From a bacterium (GTDB lineage: Bacteria > Dependentiae > Babeliae > Babeliales > RVW-14): DNA of 16,921 nt. A program made the translations under genes and the position numbers. The notes under the pieces are model-generated. The model was not told the DNA's origin and ran no database searches. It saw only the letters and a list, made by a program, of their open reading frames with translations. Shown here in pieces: positions 1 through 6,473 of the stretch (its first letter is position 1; each line of letters opens with the position of its first letter). The DNA lies in assembly GCA_010027825.1 (NCBI GenBank), contig RGUK01000025.1:1-16921 (forward strand). Direction: 5' to 3'.

Positions 1-101
1 CCCCCACTCTCAACCATACACCCCCCCCCATTCTCTAACATCTTACTCTCCTTCCCCAAAAACCACTTTACACACACAATTCTGCGTTAAAGTATCTCCG
101 C
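1..101. other. Left-edge non-coding stretch
   Basis: No supportable gene is present. The stretch is C-rich on this strand and includes a run of nine C at 21-29. On the minus strand an ATG at 39-41 opens a frame that runs off the left edge after about 13 codons. That could be the start of a further minus-strand gene, but it is too short to call. Confidence 0.4.
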
Positions 102-776
102 TTATAGTTCCCCAAGAAAAAAAAATTTCTTTATTTTCTCATGTAATTCTCTTTTTGTTATACCCGAATACGTAGACTTTAATGTATCAATCATTCTCGC
201 CAAAGACTCCACCACCATAACTGTGTATTCTTTGTCACAATGGTAATGATCCTCATGTGCGTTGCATGAGTATCTGTGTAATATGTACTTCACTATGTTC
301 ATCAATATCTCCGCATTATGCGTCATCACCGCACTTTGCGAGCCCTCCAATGCCTCCAATGACACCTTCACCCCACATTCCGTGCTCGTTATGTACAGCA
401 TTTGCTCCTTTAAAATTTCCTCATACACCTTCCCCCTCGCCTCCCTTAACTCACTCTCCAACTGCAATACCTTTTCATCCCTTAACGCTTTTAATTTTTC
501 TCTTATAAACTTGTATAATCCTTGTGCCTGCGGTATGTATTGCTTACACGCCAACAATGTTTCGTACAACCCAAACTCCGTAAAAAACCATACCCCCGAC
601 ACCTGCATCAACGTATCGCCTTCCGCCAACGTGTTTGCATACTGCATAATGTACTCGCTCACTCCCTTCACCGAATCAACCGCTATCAATGGCTCATTTA
701 TTGTGTTGTATACCGTCAGTTTCATAGAGTGATATTCAAGCGCCACTACCACCGCCAATCCCGTGTCTACCTCCAT
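102..776 (-). CDS. BRO-like protein (degenerate Bro-N half plus coiled coil)
   Basis: A 224-residue protein. Residues 60-99 (WFFTEFGLYETLL..., ending KLKALRD) follow the pattern of the second half of Bro-N domains: aromatic-rich strand, 'E.GLYelil', 'P.A..f..' and '..vLp.iR'. A charged, probably coiled-coil segment follows at about 93-127 (KALRDEKVLQLESELREAR), as is common in BRO proteins. The first half of Bro-N is not obvious, so the domain is truncated or strongly diverged. A Cys/His-containing patch (CNAHEDHYHCDKE) lies at about 170-182. BRO proteins of large DNA viruses are usually DNA-binding and occur in multigene families; a DNA-binding role here is inferred. The ATG at 774-776 is the first in frame. 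The gene lies downstream of the J-domain gene on the same strand, with 169 nt between them. Confidence 0.45.
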   Translation of the reverse strand: MEVDTGLAVVVALEYHSMKLTVYNTINEPLIAVDSVKGVSEYIMQYANTLAEGDTLMQVSGVWFFTEFGLYETLLACKQYIPQAQGLYKFIREKLKALRDEKVLQLESELREARGKVYEEILKEQMLYITSTECGVKVSLEALEGSQSAVMTHNAEILMNIVKYILHRYSCNAHEDHYHCDKEYTVMVVESLARMIDTLKSTYSGITKRELHEKIKKFFFLGEL

Positions 777-881
777 TTTGCTTCTTCTATCTCGCTTCCC
801 TCATTTTCACTTTCTTTTGCAATGCCGAGACCATAAGATGGTCAGGACGCATACAAACCCGCGGCCGCCCACGTAGGGCCT

Positions 882-905
882 GTCAAGGGCCCGAAGGGGC
901 CTGAC
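882..905 (-). terminator. GC-rich hairpin downstream of the J-domain gene
   Basis: A 5-bp stem GGCCC (888-892) / GGGCC (897-901) closes a 4-nt loop. After a 2-nt bulge (886-887) it is extended by GTCA (882-885) / TGAC (902-905). It sits about 40 nt past the stop of the minus-strand J-domain gene, so it may end that transcript. Its surroundings (840-911, including a NotI-type GCGGCCGC at 861-868) are far more GC-rich than the flanks. Confidence 0.4.
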
Positions 906-930
906 TGGCCCGTCTTTATTATCAAATATT

Positions 931-951
931 CCTAAACCCTAAACCCTAACC
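931..951. repeat. Short telomere-like CCCTAAA tract
   Basis: About 2.7 units of CCCTAAA, the plant/green-alga/haptophyte-type telomere repeat, occur here as CCTAAACCCTAAACCCTAAC. The TAG stop of the J-domain gene (946-948) falls inside it. It is too short to be a functional telomere, and a similar 14-mer occurs by chance within coding sequence near 15731. Confidence 0.4.
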
Positions 952-1527
952 ACCCTTTGATCGCGCCCTGTACAATTCCTTTTCCGAATCACTCGCATGC
1001 GCCCAATGCCACGCCAACGTTTGCTTCAATGATGCTATTGACTCCTCCAAACCCTTTATGCTCTTTTCAAATACCCCCGATATTACTTGAGATGAAATAC
1101 CTGATGTGTCAATGTCTAACTCCATCGCAATCTTTACAAGCACTAAGTACTCGTGGGTATTGTACGCCTTGTTTATCCTCTTAAATGTGTCCTCCTTTCC
1201 CTTCACCTTGTCCGGGTGCGTTAATAATGACAACCTCTTATACAACGCCTTAAACACCGCCGGTATGCCTTCGGCATTGGTGTCAGCAGTGTCTTTACCT
1301 TCGGCCTCGGCCTCAGGGTCCACTACTTGTGCGAGGTCAGGGCCCTTACAAGCAGTTCGCTTGTACTCCTCCAGCTCTTCCGGTGTGTAGTACTCCTCCA
1401 AAAACTTCTTGTTGTACTCGTCAAATAACATCTTTGTCTCAATGTACTCCATGTCCAAGTAATCATACTTTGATAAGTACTTTCGTAATTGCACCTTTGC
1501 CAAATATGAGTCCCCAATGGTGTCCAT
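946..1527 (-). CDS. J-domain (DnaJ-like) protein
   Basis: A 193-residue protein with a recognisable J domain at about 85-130. It includes helix II 'FKALYKRLSLLTHPDK' with the diagnostic HPD tripeptide at 104-106 and helix III 'FKRINKAYNTH'. J domains stimulate Hsp70 ATPase activity, and HPD is the essential contact. There is no Gly/Phe region, zinc-finger domain or C-terminal substrate domain, so this is a J-domain-only (class C-like) co-chaperone. The N-terminal 60 residues are acidic, Tyr-rich and helical, and an acidic linker (70-87) precedes the J domain. A role in recruiting host Hsp70 or in virion assembly is inferred. The start is supported by an AT-rich divergent intergenic region (1528-1629) shared with the fibre island. 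Confidence 0.75.
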   Translation of the reverse strand: MDTIGDSYLAKVQLRKYLSKYDYLDMEYIETKMLFDEYNKKFLEEYYTPEELEEYKRTACKGPDLAQVVDPEAEAEGKDTADTNAEGIPAVFKALYKRLSLLTHPDKVKGKEDTFKRINKAYNTHEYLVLVKIAMELDIDTSGISSQVISGVFEKSIKGLEESIASLKQTLAWHWAHASDSEKELYRARSKGG

Positions 1528-1629
1528 TACATTGTACCCCTACAAAAAATTTACCTTATTTACGACCATTTTTAGTTCACACTTAATTATTGACGTACAT
1601 TTATTTTATTGGGTTATTGTATAAAAAAA

Positions 1630-2001
1630 ATGTCTCAAGAATCAAAGCTCAGAAAACAATTTGGTTCTCTTTTCACTGAATCCTTTAGCGTACCTAAAAG
1701 TACAGTTCAACAAACTTCCAGTATCACCGCCGGTGTCACCATCAACTCCCCCGCCGGCTCAATCATCACCAACACCACCGGCAACGTTGCCACCTCCGGT
1801 AGCGCCAATATCACCGTCACTAACTCCGCCATCGATGCCAATAGCATCGTCATCGGCAGAATCTCCGGCTACTCCGGCTCCGGCTTCCCCGTCTCATACG
1901 TCAACAATATCACCACCGGATCCTTCCAAGTCCATATCAAAAACTTCCACGGAACCAACGCCGTTAGCGGCGGCTTCAAATACGACTTTTACACAATCTA
2001 A
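1630..2001 (+). CDS. Small Gly/Ser/Thr-rich beta protein, probable virion structural or spike protein
   Basis: A 123-residue protein. The ATG at 1630 follows an AT-rich leader (ATTGTATAAAAAAA) and is preferred over an upstream in-frame TTG. After a short charged N-terminus (MSQESKLRKQFGSLF), the sequence becomes rich in Ser, Thr, Gly, Asn and Val. It ends in alternating strand-turn patterns (SIVIGRISGYSG..FPVSYVNNITTGSFQVHIKNF...). The pattern 'hydrophobic strand, Gly-Ser-Gly turn, P-V, N-N-x-T-x-G-S-F, strand' resembles C-terminal modules of phage and giant-virus fibre or decoration proteins; this is a family-level impression, not an identified domain. It heads three consecutive plus-strand fibre-type genes, which supports a structural role. 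GCC/ACC-rich codons give locally high GC content. Confidence 0.5.
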   Translation: MSQESKLRKQFGSLFTESFSVPKSTVQQTSSITAGVTINSPAGSIITNTTGNVATSGSANITVTNSAIDANSIVIGRISGYSGSGFPVSYVNNITTGSFQVHIKNFHGTNAVSGGFKYDFYTI

Positions 2002-2067
2002 TGAACTTATTTTATACAAACTTATTTTACACAATTTTTTATTTCGTTGTGCAATGTAATACTAAAC

Positions 2068-2838
2068 ATGGGTAATGTTATCTCCGCTTCAACATCTCAA
2101 CTAGATGCCATGTATCAAACACGCGGCAACTATGCACTCGCCACTCAATTCAGTGGTTTAAATGCCACTGCCAACGCATTACAAAGTACGGCAGGTTCGC
2201 TCTTTACCGCTGTTGGTGGTTTAAATGCCACTGCCGGCACACTCTTCACCGCTGTTGGTAGCTTAAATGCCACTGCAGGCGCCCTACAACAAACGGCCGG
2301 CGCACTACAACGTACGGCTGGCGCCCTCTTTACCGCTGTTGGTAGCTTAAATGCCACTGTAGGCGCGCTTCAAAAGTCACTCATGACCCTGAGTGACAAC
2401 TACAATCCTAGCAGCGGTACACTCAAATTAGGTAATTGGTCTCTCAGAGTCGTTAATGGTGACCTTGCCATTGTTAATAGCTCCGGAAATACTGTCACCT
2501 CATTCAGTCACAATGGCACAGTCAATATGTCCAACAATTGGCGAGTGCGTCCTAATAGCGACTGGCTGAACTTTGAAAAACTAGTCACCTCTGGCAACAC
2601 TTGGGATTGGACCATGGCCATCAAAGAAGATGGCTACTTTGAAGCTAAAGACATTAAATCAAACAAAAACATCAATATAAACGGTATCATACTTTCCAAT
2701 AACTCCAATGTACTTTCCCTTGGCAATAGCATAAAAACCGGAGGAGACATCCTGGCCACAGGAAATGTAAGCGCTGCAAACATTTTGGCCAGCAACGACA
2801 TCAAATCTAAGTATGCTTACGCCTCCAACTTAATTTAA
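2068..2838 (+). CDS. Fibre-like structural protein with MGxxxS N-terminus and LNATAG repeats
   Basis: A 256-residue protein starting at ATG 2068 (MGNVIS). Gly2 and Ser6 match the eukaryotic N-myristoylation consensus. Residues about 10-25 (SQLDAMYQTRGNY) match the equivalent part of the next gene. Residues about 30-100 are seven-residue-like repeats of the type LNATAGxLFTAVG and LQQTAGA, expected to form a fibrous coiled stalk. Residues about 115-256 form a beta-rich head with 'SGTLKLGNWSLRVVNGDLAIVNSSGN' and a repeated Asn/Ser/Ile pattern. Stalk plus head is typical of virus fibres, so host attachment is inferred. The gene may originally have been longer: see the finding on 2831-2907. It is co-oriented with both neighbouring fibre genes. 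Confidence 0.6.
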   Translation: MGNVISASTSQLDAMYQTRGNYALATQFSGLNATANALQSTAGSLFTAVGGLNATAGTLFTAVGSLNATAGALQQTAGALQRTAGALFTAVGSLNATVGALQKSLMTLSDNYNPSSGTLKLGNWSLRVVNGDLAIVNSSGNTVTSFSHNGTVNMSNNWRVRPNSDWLNFEKLVTSGNTWDWTMAIKEDGYFEAKDIKSNKNININGIILSNNSNVLSLGNSIKTGGDILATGNVSAANILASNDIKSKYAYASNLI

Positions 2839-2916
2839 ATCCGGAGACATCGTTCCTGTATGTACGCACATCAACATGCTGCCACTAAATATTTTTTTTA
2901 TTTTGTAAAATTAAAT

Positions 2917-3297
2917 ATGGGTAATTCTCCTAGTTTTACACAATCGCAAGCAGACGAATTGTACCCTAAAATTACACAATACAACTCTCTAAACAATACA
3001 GTCGGCTCCCTTAAATCAACACTTCTTGGGTCTATTGGCAATCTACAAGGCACACTTGACACCCGCATTACCGGAATTGACTCACGTGTTACCAATTTGG
3101 CAAATAGTTTCAATTCAGTCATTGTTTCAACCATTGGTTCGCTCTTCACCACAATTGGGAAGTTAGATCAAAATGTTAACAATCTACAAGGTACTTTTAA
3201 CACACTTGATGGAACTGTTGGTTCGCTCTTCACCACAATCGGGAGGTTAAATCAAAATGTTAACATGGTTCGCTCTTCACCACAATCGGGAGGTTAA
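2917..3297 (+). CDS. Fibre protein, N-terminal part (stalk) of a frame-broken gene
   Basis: A 126-residue frame. The ATG at 2917 gives MGNSPS, again an N-myristoylation-type start. An upstream in-frame ATG at 2860 is less likely, because it would add a segment with no counterpart in the previous gene. The stalk carries repeats of the type VGSLFTTIG(K/R)L(D/N)QNVNNLQGTFNTLDG. The frame ends in an unrelated tail (MVRSSPQSGG) and a stop at 3295-3297, caused by a 47-bp tandem duplication. Without one copy of the duplication it would read straight into the 3360-4067 frame and give a single protein of about 367 residues. It is therefore best read as the 5' half of one split fibre gene. Confidence 0.65.
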   Translation: MGNSPSFTQSQADELYPKITQYNSLNNTVGSLKSTLLGSIGNLQGTLDTRITGIDSRVTNLANSFNSVIVSTIGSLFTTIGKLDQNVNNLQGTFNTLDGTVGSLFTTIGRLNQNVNMVRSSPQSGG

Positions 3298-3312
3298 ATC
3301 AAAATGTTAACA
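3219..3312 (+). repeat. 47-bp tandem duplication that breaks the fibre gene
   Basis: Positions 3219-3265 and 3266-3312 are identical 47-bp copies starting TGGTTCGCTCTTCACC and ending AATGTTAACA. Because 47 is not a multiple of three, the second copy is read in another frame by the upstream gene. In the downstream frame the second copy encodes the same stalk motif, GSLFTTIGRLNQNVNNLQG, and continues without a stop into 3360-4067. Confidence 0.9.
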
Positions 3313-3359
3313 ATCTACAAGGTACTTTTAACACACTTAATGGGAAAGTTGATCTAAAT

Positions 3360-4067
3360 ATGACCATGACCCAACAAACCCTTCAGGACAATAACAATAA
3401 TATACGTAATCAAACATTGTGGTGCGCCACAGGTGAAGTGTGCGAAATCCCTCGCAAAGCCATGTCAAACAATACACTGTGTGTTAAATTTGGGAATGAT
3501 GATGAACCCATCATGTGTATACCAACAATGATGCCTGCAATATTACCTTCCTTAAGAAGCACCATAAGCGCGTATTATGCGACGAAAGCCGGTGGTGGTG
3601 TTATCGAAATCTTGCCCACTGATAACCCTGCCACACGAATTAATAAAATCAATATTGCACTACCTCCAAGTCAAGGTAAATCAGACCTCCTAGGCGCTAT
3701 TGGCTTGCCAGCTCTTAATGGCGTCGGTATGATTATCCTCCCCCCAACTTCTGGACTTGCGTTTGCCATCAATGTTGTCAAGGCGGGTAAATACACATTT
3801 GCTTTCGATGTATTTGGCCCCGCATGGAATAGCGATAGTTTCATCTTAGACTTGACCGGTCCCGGTCAAAATATACAACAGTCAGAATGGTTAGGTGCAG
3901 GTGATGGCCCAAAAATAGTTGAAAAAGTATGGAGAACATTAGATCTCCAGCAAGGATTTTACAAACTTACTATTACTGGCAGAGAACCAACTGGGCTCGT
4001 CAATGTAAAAATTAGACCTGTCACCACTACTGCCCCATCCCCTGCCCCTGCCCCTGCCCCACGTTGA
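3360..4067 (+). CDS. Fibre protein, C-terminal part (head) of a frame-broken gene
   Basis: A 235-residue frame from ATG 3360. The same frame is open and stalk-like back through the second 47-bp repeat copy (to 3267), so this ATG is probably internal to an ancestral gene begun at 2917. Residues 20-60 hold Cys-containing segments (WCATGEVCEIP, TLCVKFGNDDEPIMCIP). Residues about 120-220 look like a beta-sandwich of the carbohydrate-binding type: 'AGKYTFAFDVFGPAWNSDSF' followed later by 'VWRTLDLQQGFYKLTITG'. The tail is a (PA)n stretch. A glycan- or receptor-binding tip is inferred. Whether this half is expressed alone is uncertain, since the region upstream of 3360 does not resemble a promoter. 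Confidence 0.6.
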   Translation: MTMTQQTLQDNNNNIRNQTLWCATGEVCEIPRKAMSNNTLCVKFGNDDEPIMCIPTMMPAILPSLRSTISAYYATKAGGGVIEILPTDNPATRINKINIALPPSQGKSDLLGAIGLPALNGVGMIILPPTSGLAFAINVVKAGKYTFAFDVFGPAWNSDSFILDLTGPGQNIQQSEWLGAGDGPKIVEKVWRTLDLQQGFYKLTITGREPTGLVNVKIRPVTTTAPSPAPAPAPR

Positions 4068-4118
4068 TCACATGTAGTATTTGTGTAATATTTAGTATAC
4101 AAGGTGTTTTTGTACTCG

Positions 4119-5129
4119 TTAGAAATAATCAAGGCCAAGAAGGGCTTGATGCTCTTTTAATTTATTAGCTTTACCTATGTCTATTTTGTTGAAGAATGTT
4201 TGCTTAGGAATAGGTTTTTGCTGTATGCCGAAAAATTGGGAATACAATGCCGCATTATTTTTTCTATCCTTGTTCCATGTGTCTACAAAACGATTGTATA
4301 ACTCAATGGACTCTTTTACTTTATGTATCTCTGAACTTTTTCCTAAACCTCCCATGATTCCCAAGCAAATAAGTAATATATATCTCAGGTGAACCAACGC
4401 GCTCGCTGTGTAACTAAACGCGCGCGATCCACGAAGTCCATCAGCAATGTACACGTCTTGTTTTCCTACACTTAATTTCATCCATTTGTTTACTGAATTG
4501 TTCAACTGGATAATCAAATTGTAGTCTTTCGTAAACCATGCCAAGTTTATCACGTTGCGTACACGACACAACTCCGCATTGCCTTTAGATTCGTTCTCAT
4601 TCCATAGATTAGATTTCCATGTATCATTCATGTTCATATTTTTTGTGCGTAAGTCTGCTGCCCATGCCATCATATAATCTCTTATGCCACGCGGAAGTGT
4701 GTCCATAACAAAACACATTGCAGTAGTCACCCTGAGTAAAATGTCTTGATAATCTGCCGACCAAAACGTCTTTGTCTCTGACAAACTACGCTCTTTCGAA
4801 CACCGTTGTAAGTAATCAACTATCGCAGCCGTATTTTGTTTTACATTAATTTTTGCATGAATCTCCTTCATCATATCATCTAGTACAAACGCCACGTCAA
4901 GATACCTCTTCTTGAAAGCTGCGTTACTCTCTTGTATTTTACGATCTATAATACTATTTGTAGGAGGGTCTTTGTAAGGATTAGGCAAAACAGGCCATAC
5001 CATTGGGAACACAAAGCTCAAGTCACGTGTCGTAAAAGTCTCCCTGGATCTACATGGGGAACCCTGTTTCTGTTTGCACAAAACGAAAATTACGAAAATC
5101 AATAATATATATATCAATTGGCGTGGCAT
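4119..5129 (-). CDS. Membrane-anchored protein with faint polysaccharide lyase 8-like pattern
   Basis: A 336-residue protein. Residues 5-18 (LIYILLIFVIFVLC) form an N-terminal signal anchor, and 249-263 is a second hydrophobic segment. The rest is mostly helical. Residues 184-255 match by eye the pattern at the end of the alpha/alpha toroid of PL8 lyases (hyaluronate/chondroitin lyases; baculovirus ODV-E66 has this fold behind a similar N-terminal anchor): 'N..L..V..VINLA..T.D', a spacer of about 25 residues, then 'DVYIADG' and 'FSYTASALVHL'. The position of the catalytic His is not conserved (DGLRGSRAFSY), although a Tyr remains. The C-terminal beta domains of PL8 enzymes are absent. Any enzymatic role is therefore doubtful; an unrelated virion membrane protein is equally possible. 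It converges with the fibre island. Confidence 0.4.
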   Translation of the reverse strand: MPRQLIYILLIFVIFVLCKQKQGSPCRSRETFTTRDLSFVFPMVWPVLPNPYKDPPTNSIIDRKIQESNAAFKKRYLDVAFVLDDMMKEIHAKINVKQNTAAIVDYLQRCSKERSLSETKTFWSADYQDILLRVTTAMCFVMDTLPRGIRDYMMAWAADLRTKNMNMNDTWKSNLWNENESKGNAELCRVRNVINLAWFTKDYNLIIQLNNSVNKWMKLSVGKQDVYIADGLRGSRAFSYTASALVHLRYILLICLGIMGGLGKSSEIHKVKESIELYNRFVDTWNKDRKNNAALYSQFFGIQQKPIPKQTFFNKIDIGKANKLKEHQALLGLDYF

Positions 5130-5164
5130 TTTTATAATTTACCTCCATTTTAATTTTATAAAAA
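5129..5164 (-). terminator. AT-rich perfect inverted repeat between tandem genes
   Basis: TTTTTATAA (5129-5137) and TTATAAAAA (5156-5164) form a perfect 9-bp stem with an 18-nt loop. It lies 37 nt past the stop of the repeat-rich protein gene and touches the start codon of the next minus-strand gene. It could end the upstream transcript, help start the next one, or do both. Confidence 0.45.
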
Positions 5165-5200
5165 CGCTTAAACTGTGCGAGAAACAAGTCCTGGATATTA

Positions 5201-6439
5201 TTACACACGAGTTGCCAGTTTGGCAGCAAGAGGTTTAGGTGCCTCAGTGTCCGTGGGCGCTTCGCTGTCCGTTGGCGCTTCGCTGTCCGTTGGCGCTTCG
5301 CTGTCCGTTGGCGCTTCGCTGTCCGTGGGCGCTTCGCTATCCGTTTCAGCAGTGTCCGTGGGCGCTTCGCTATCCGTTTCAGCAGTGTCCGTGGGCGCTT
5401 CGGTGTCAGTGTTCTCTTTGTTAACTCCTGTGGCGTCACCCCCAGATTTTTCTTGCTCCAACTCCTGTAAATATGTGATCGCCTGCCTCAATTTATTGCT
5501 ACCGAAACTAGATCGAATGTTGTCAGTGTAGGTTCCTGCGGTGTCCCCTGCGATGTCCCTTGTGGTGTCCCCTGCGGTGTCCCCTGCGATGTCCCTTGTG
5601 GTGTCCCCTGCGATGTCCCTTGTGGTGTCCCCTGCGATGTCCCTTGTGGTGTCCCTTGCGATGTCCCTTGTGGTGTCCCCTGCGGTGTCCCCTGCGGTGT
5701 CCCCTGCGGTGTCCCCTGCGGTGTCCCCTGCGGTGTCCCCTGCGGTGTCCCCTGCGGTGTCCCCTGCGGTTGTATTAGACTTTTTCGCAATTGGTTTCTT
5801 AGCGGCGCTTTTTGCAGGGCTTTTTGCAACAGGTTTCTTTGCAGGGCTTTTGGCCATTGGCTTTTTTGCAGGGCTTTTGGCCATTGGTTTCTTAGCGGCG
5901 CTTTTTGCAACGGGTTTCTTTACAGGCTTCTTTACAGGGCTTTTGGCCATTGGCTTTTTTGAAGGGCTTTTGGCCATTGGTTTCTTAGCGGCGCTTTTTG
6001 CAATTGGTTTATTTACAGGCTTTTTTGCAATTGGTTTCTTTACAGGCTTTTTTGCAGGGCTTTTGGCCATTGGCTTTTTTGCAGGGCTTTTGGCCATTGG
6101 CTTTTTTGCCATAGGTCTTCTTTTAGCCTTCCCTGATGTTTTGTCTTTTGTAAGCTTTGAAAACATTTTTAAACCCTTTTGTACCATCTGTTTCTTGTTA
6201 CCTCCCTTTTGAGTCGAAACAGCTTCGTTAGCTTCGCACCTTATGCACCTGGGATAATACCCACGCTTCATCAAACTGTTTAACGCTCGAGATATTTTTT
6301 TTACTGTGCGCTTTATACTTTTTGGAGGACCCTTGAATGTCAAATTGATGTTGGGTCTCTTGGGAATTCCTGTAGAATCTGTGAGCGAGTCTATAGACCC
6401 CGTAGACCCAAGTGAACCTGCACTATTTAAATTGTACAT
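5201..6439 (-). CDS. Repeat-rich basic/acidic protein, putative DNA-binding core protein
   Basis: A 412-residue protein in clear blocks. Residues 1-100 form a unique N-terminus with basic patches and a CIRC motif (RTVKKISRALNSLMKRGYY, then RCIRCE). Residues 101-221 are Lys/Pro/Ala repeats (KKPMAKSPA type), like histone H1 tails and other SPxK DNA-binding tails. Residues 225-304 are (TAGD)n/TRDIAGD tetrads. Residues 305-335 form a short helical unique segment (LRQAITYLQELEQEK). Residues about 344-400 are acidic SEAPTD/TAETD repeats, and a KPLAAKLATRV end follows. A basic tail on one side and an acidic tail on the other suggests DNA packaging or a nucleoprotein/core role; this is inferred from composition. 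The ATG at 6437-6439 is the first in frame. Several long open frames on either strand within the repeats are shadows. Confidence 0.6.
   Translation of the reverse strand: MYNLNSAGSLGSTGSIDSLTDSTGIPKRPNINLTFKGPPKSIKRTVKKISRALNSLMKRGYYPRCIRCEANEAVSTQKGGNKKQMVQKGLKMFSKLTKDKTSGKAKRRPMAKKPMAKSPAKKPMAKSPAKKPVKKPIAKKPVNKPIAKSAAKKPMAKSPSKKPMAKSPVKKPVKKPVAKSAAKKPMAKSPAKKPMAKSPAKKPVAKSPAKSAAKKPIAKKSNTTAGDTAGDTAGDTAGDTAGDTAGDTAGDTAGDTTRDIARDTTRDIAGDTTRDIAGDTTRDIAGDTAGDTTRDIAGDTAGTYTDNIRSSFGSNKLRQAITYLQELEQEKSGGDATGVNKENTDTEAPTDTAETDSEAPTDTAETDSEAPTDSEAPTDSEAPTDSEAPTDSEAPTDTEAPKPLAAKLATRV
5251..5409. repeat. 18-bp (and 15-bp) tandem repeats, acidic block
   Basis: Units of CCGTGGGCGCTTCGCTGT and one-base variants repeat in tandem, interrupted twice by a 15-bp CCGTTTCAGCAGTGT unit. 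All units keep the frame and encode the SEAPTD/TAETD repeats of the minus-strand gene. Confidence 0.85.
5536..5771. repeat. 12-bp tandem repeats, AGDT block
   Basis: About twenty 12-bp units of GTGTCCCCTGCG and variants (GATGTCCCTTGT) encode the tetrad AGDT/TRDI on the minus strand. Variants are arranged in higher-order pairs at 5541-5670, while 5680-5771 is nearly homogeneous. This suggests recent expansion at one end. Confidence 0.85.
5790..6115. repeat. Imperfect Lys/Pro/Ala-coding repeats, basic block
   Basis: Imperfect repeats built from TTTGCAGGGCTTTTGGCCAT and related units, with lengths in multiples of three, encode KKPMAKSPA-type repeats on the minus strand. They are more diverged than the 12-bp array next to them. 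Confidence 0.75.
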
Positions 6440-6465
6440 TTTTAATACAAACCAGTATTAAAAAT
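6438..6465 (-). terminator. AT-rich perfect 11-bp inverted repeat before a start codon
   Basis: ATTTTTAATAC (6438-6448) and GTATTAAAAAT (6455-6465) form a perfect stem with a 6-nt loop. It starts 9 nt beyond the stop of the 6474-7304 gene and overlaps the ATG of the next minus-strand gene. It fits a hairpin transcript end like those known in mimivirus, but a promoter role is also possible. Confidence 0.5.
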
Positions 6466-6473
6466 TTCCGTTT

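Noticed and set aside
257..836. Overlapping plus-strand frames opposite the BRO-like gene
   Set aside because: Cys/Ser/Pro-rich composition typical of antisense readings. The minus-strand frame has a domain-like pattern and coiled coil.
931..951. Genome terminus or telomere
   Set aside because: Fewer than three units, embedded in a gene end, with genes continuing on both sides.
4068..4118. Terminator hairpin between the convergent fibre and membrane-protein genes
   Set aside because: Only a weak 5-bp TACAA/TTGTA pairing could be found, which is not enough to call.
5050..5439. Minus-strand frame with KRPRT repeats overlapping two genes
   Set aside because: It is a shifted reading of the 18-bp array and crosses the boundary of two better supported genes, with no start or stop signals of its own.
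5541..6212. Long plus-strand frame rich in Val/Ser/Phe/Gly across the repeat region
   Set aside because: It is the antisense of the 12-bp and Lys/Pro/Ala repeats, which keep all frames open. The minus-strand frame has unique N-terminal sequence, a proper start and sensible charge blocks.
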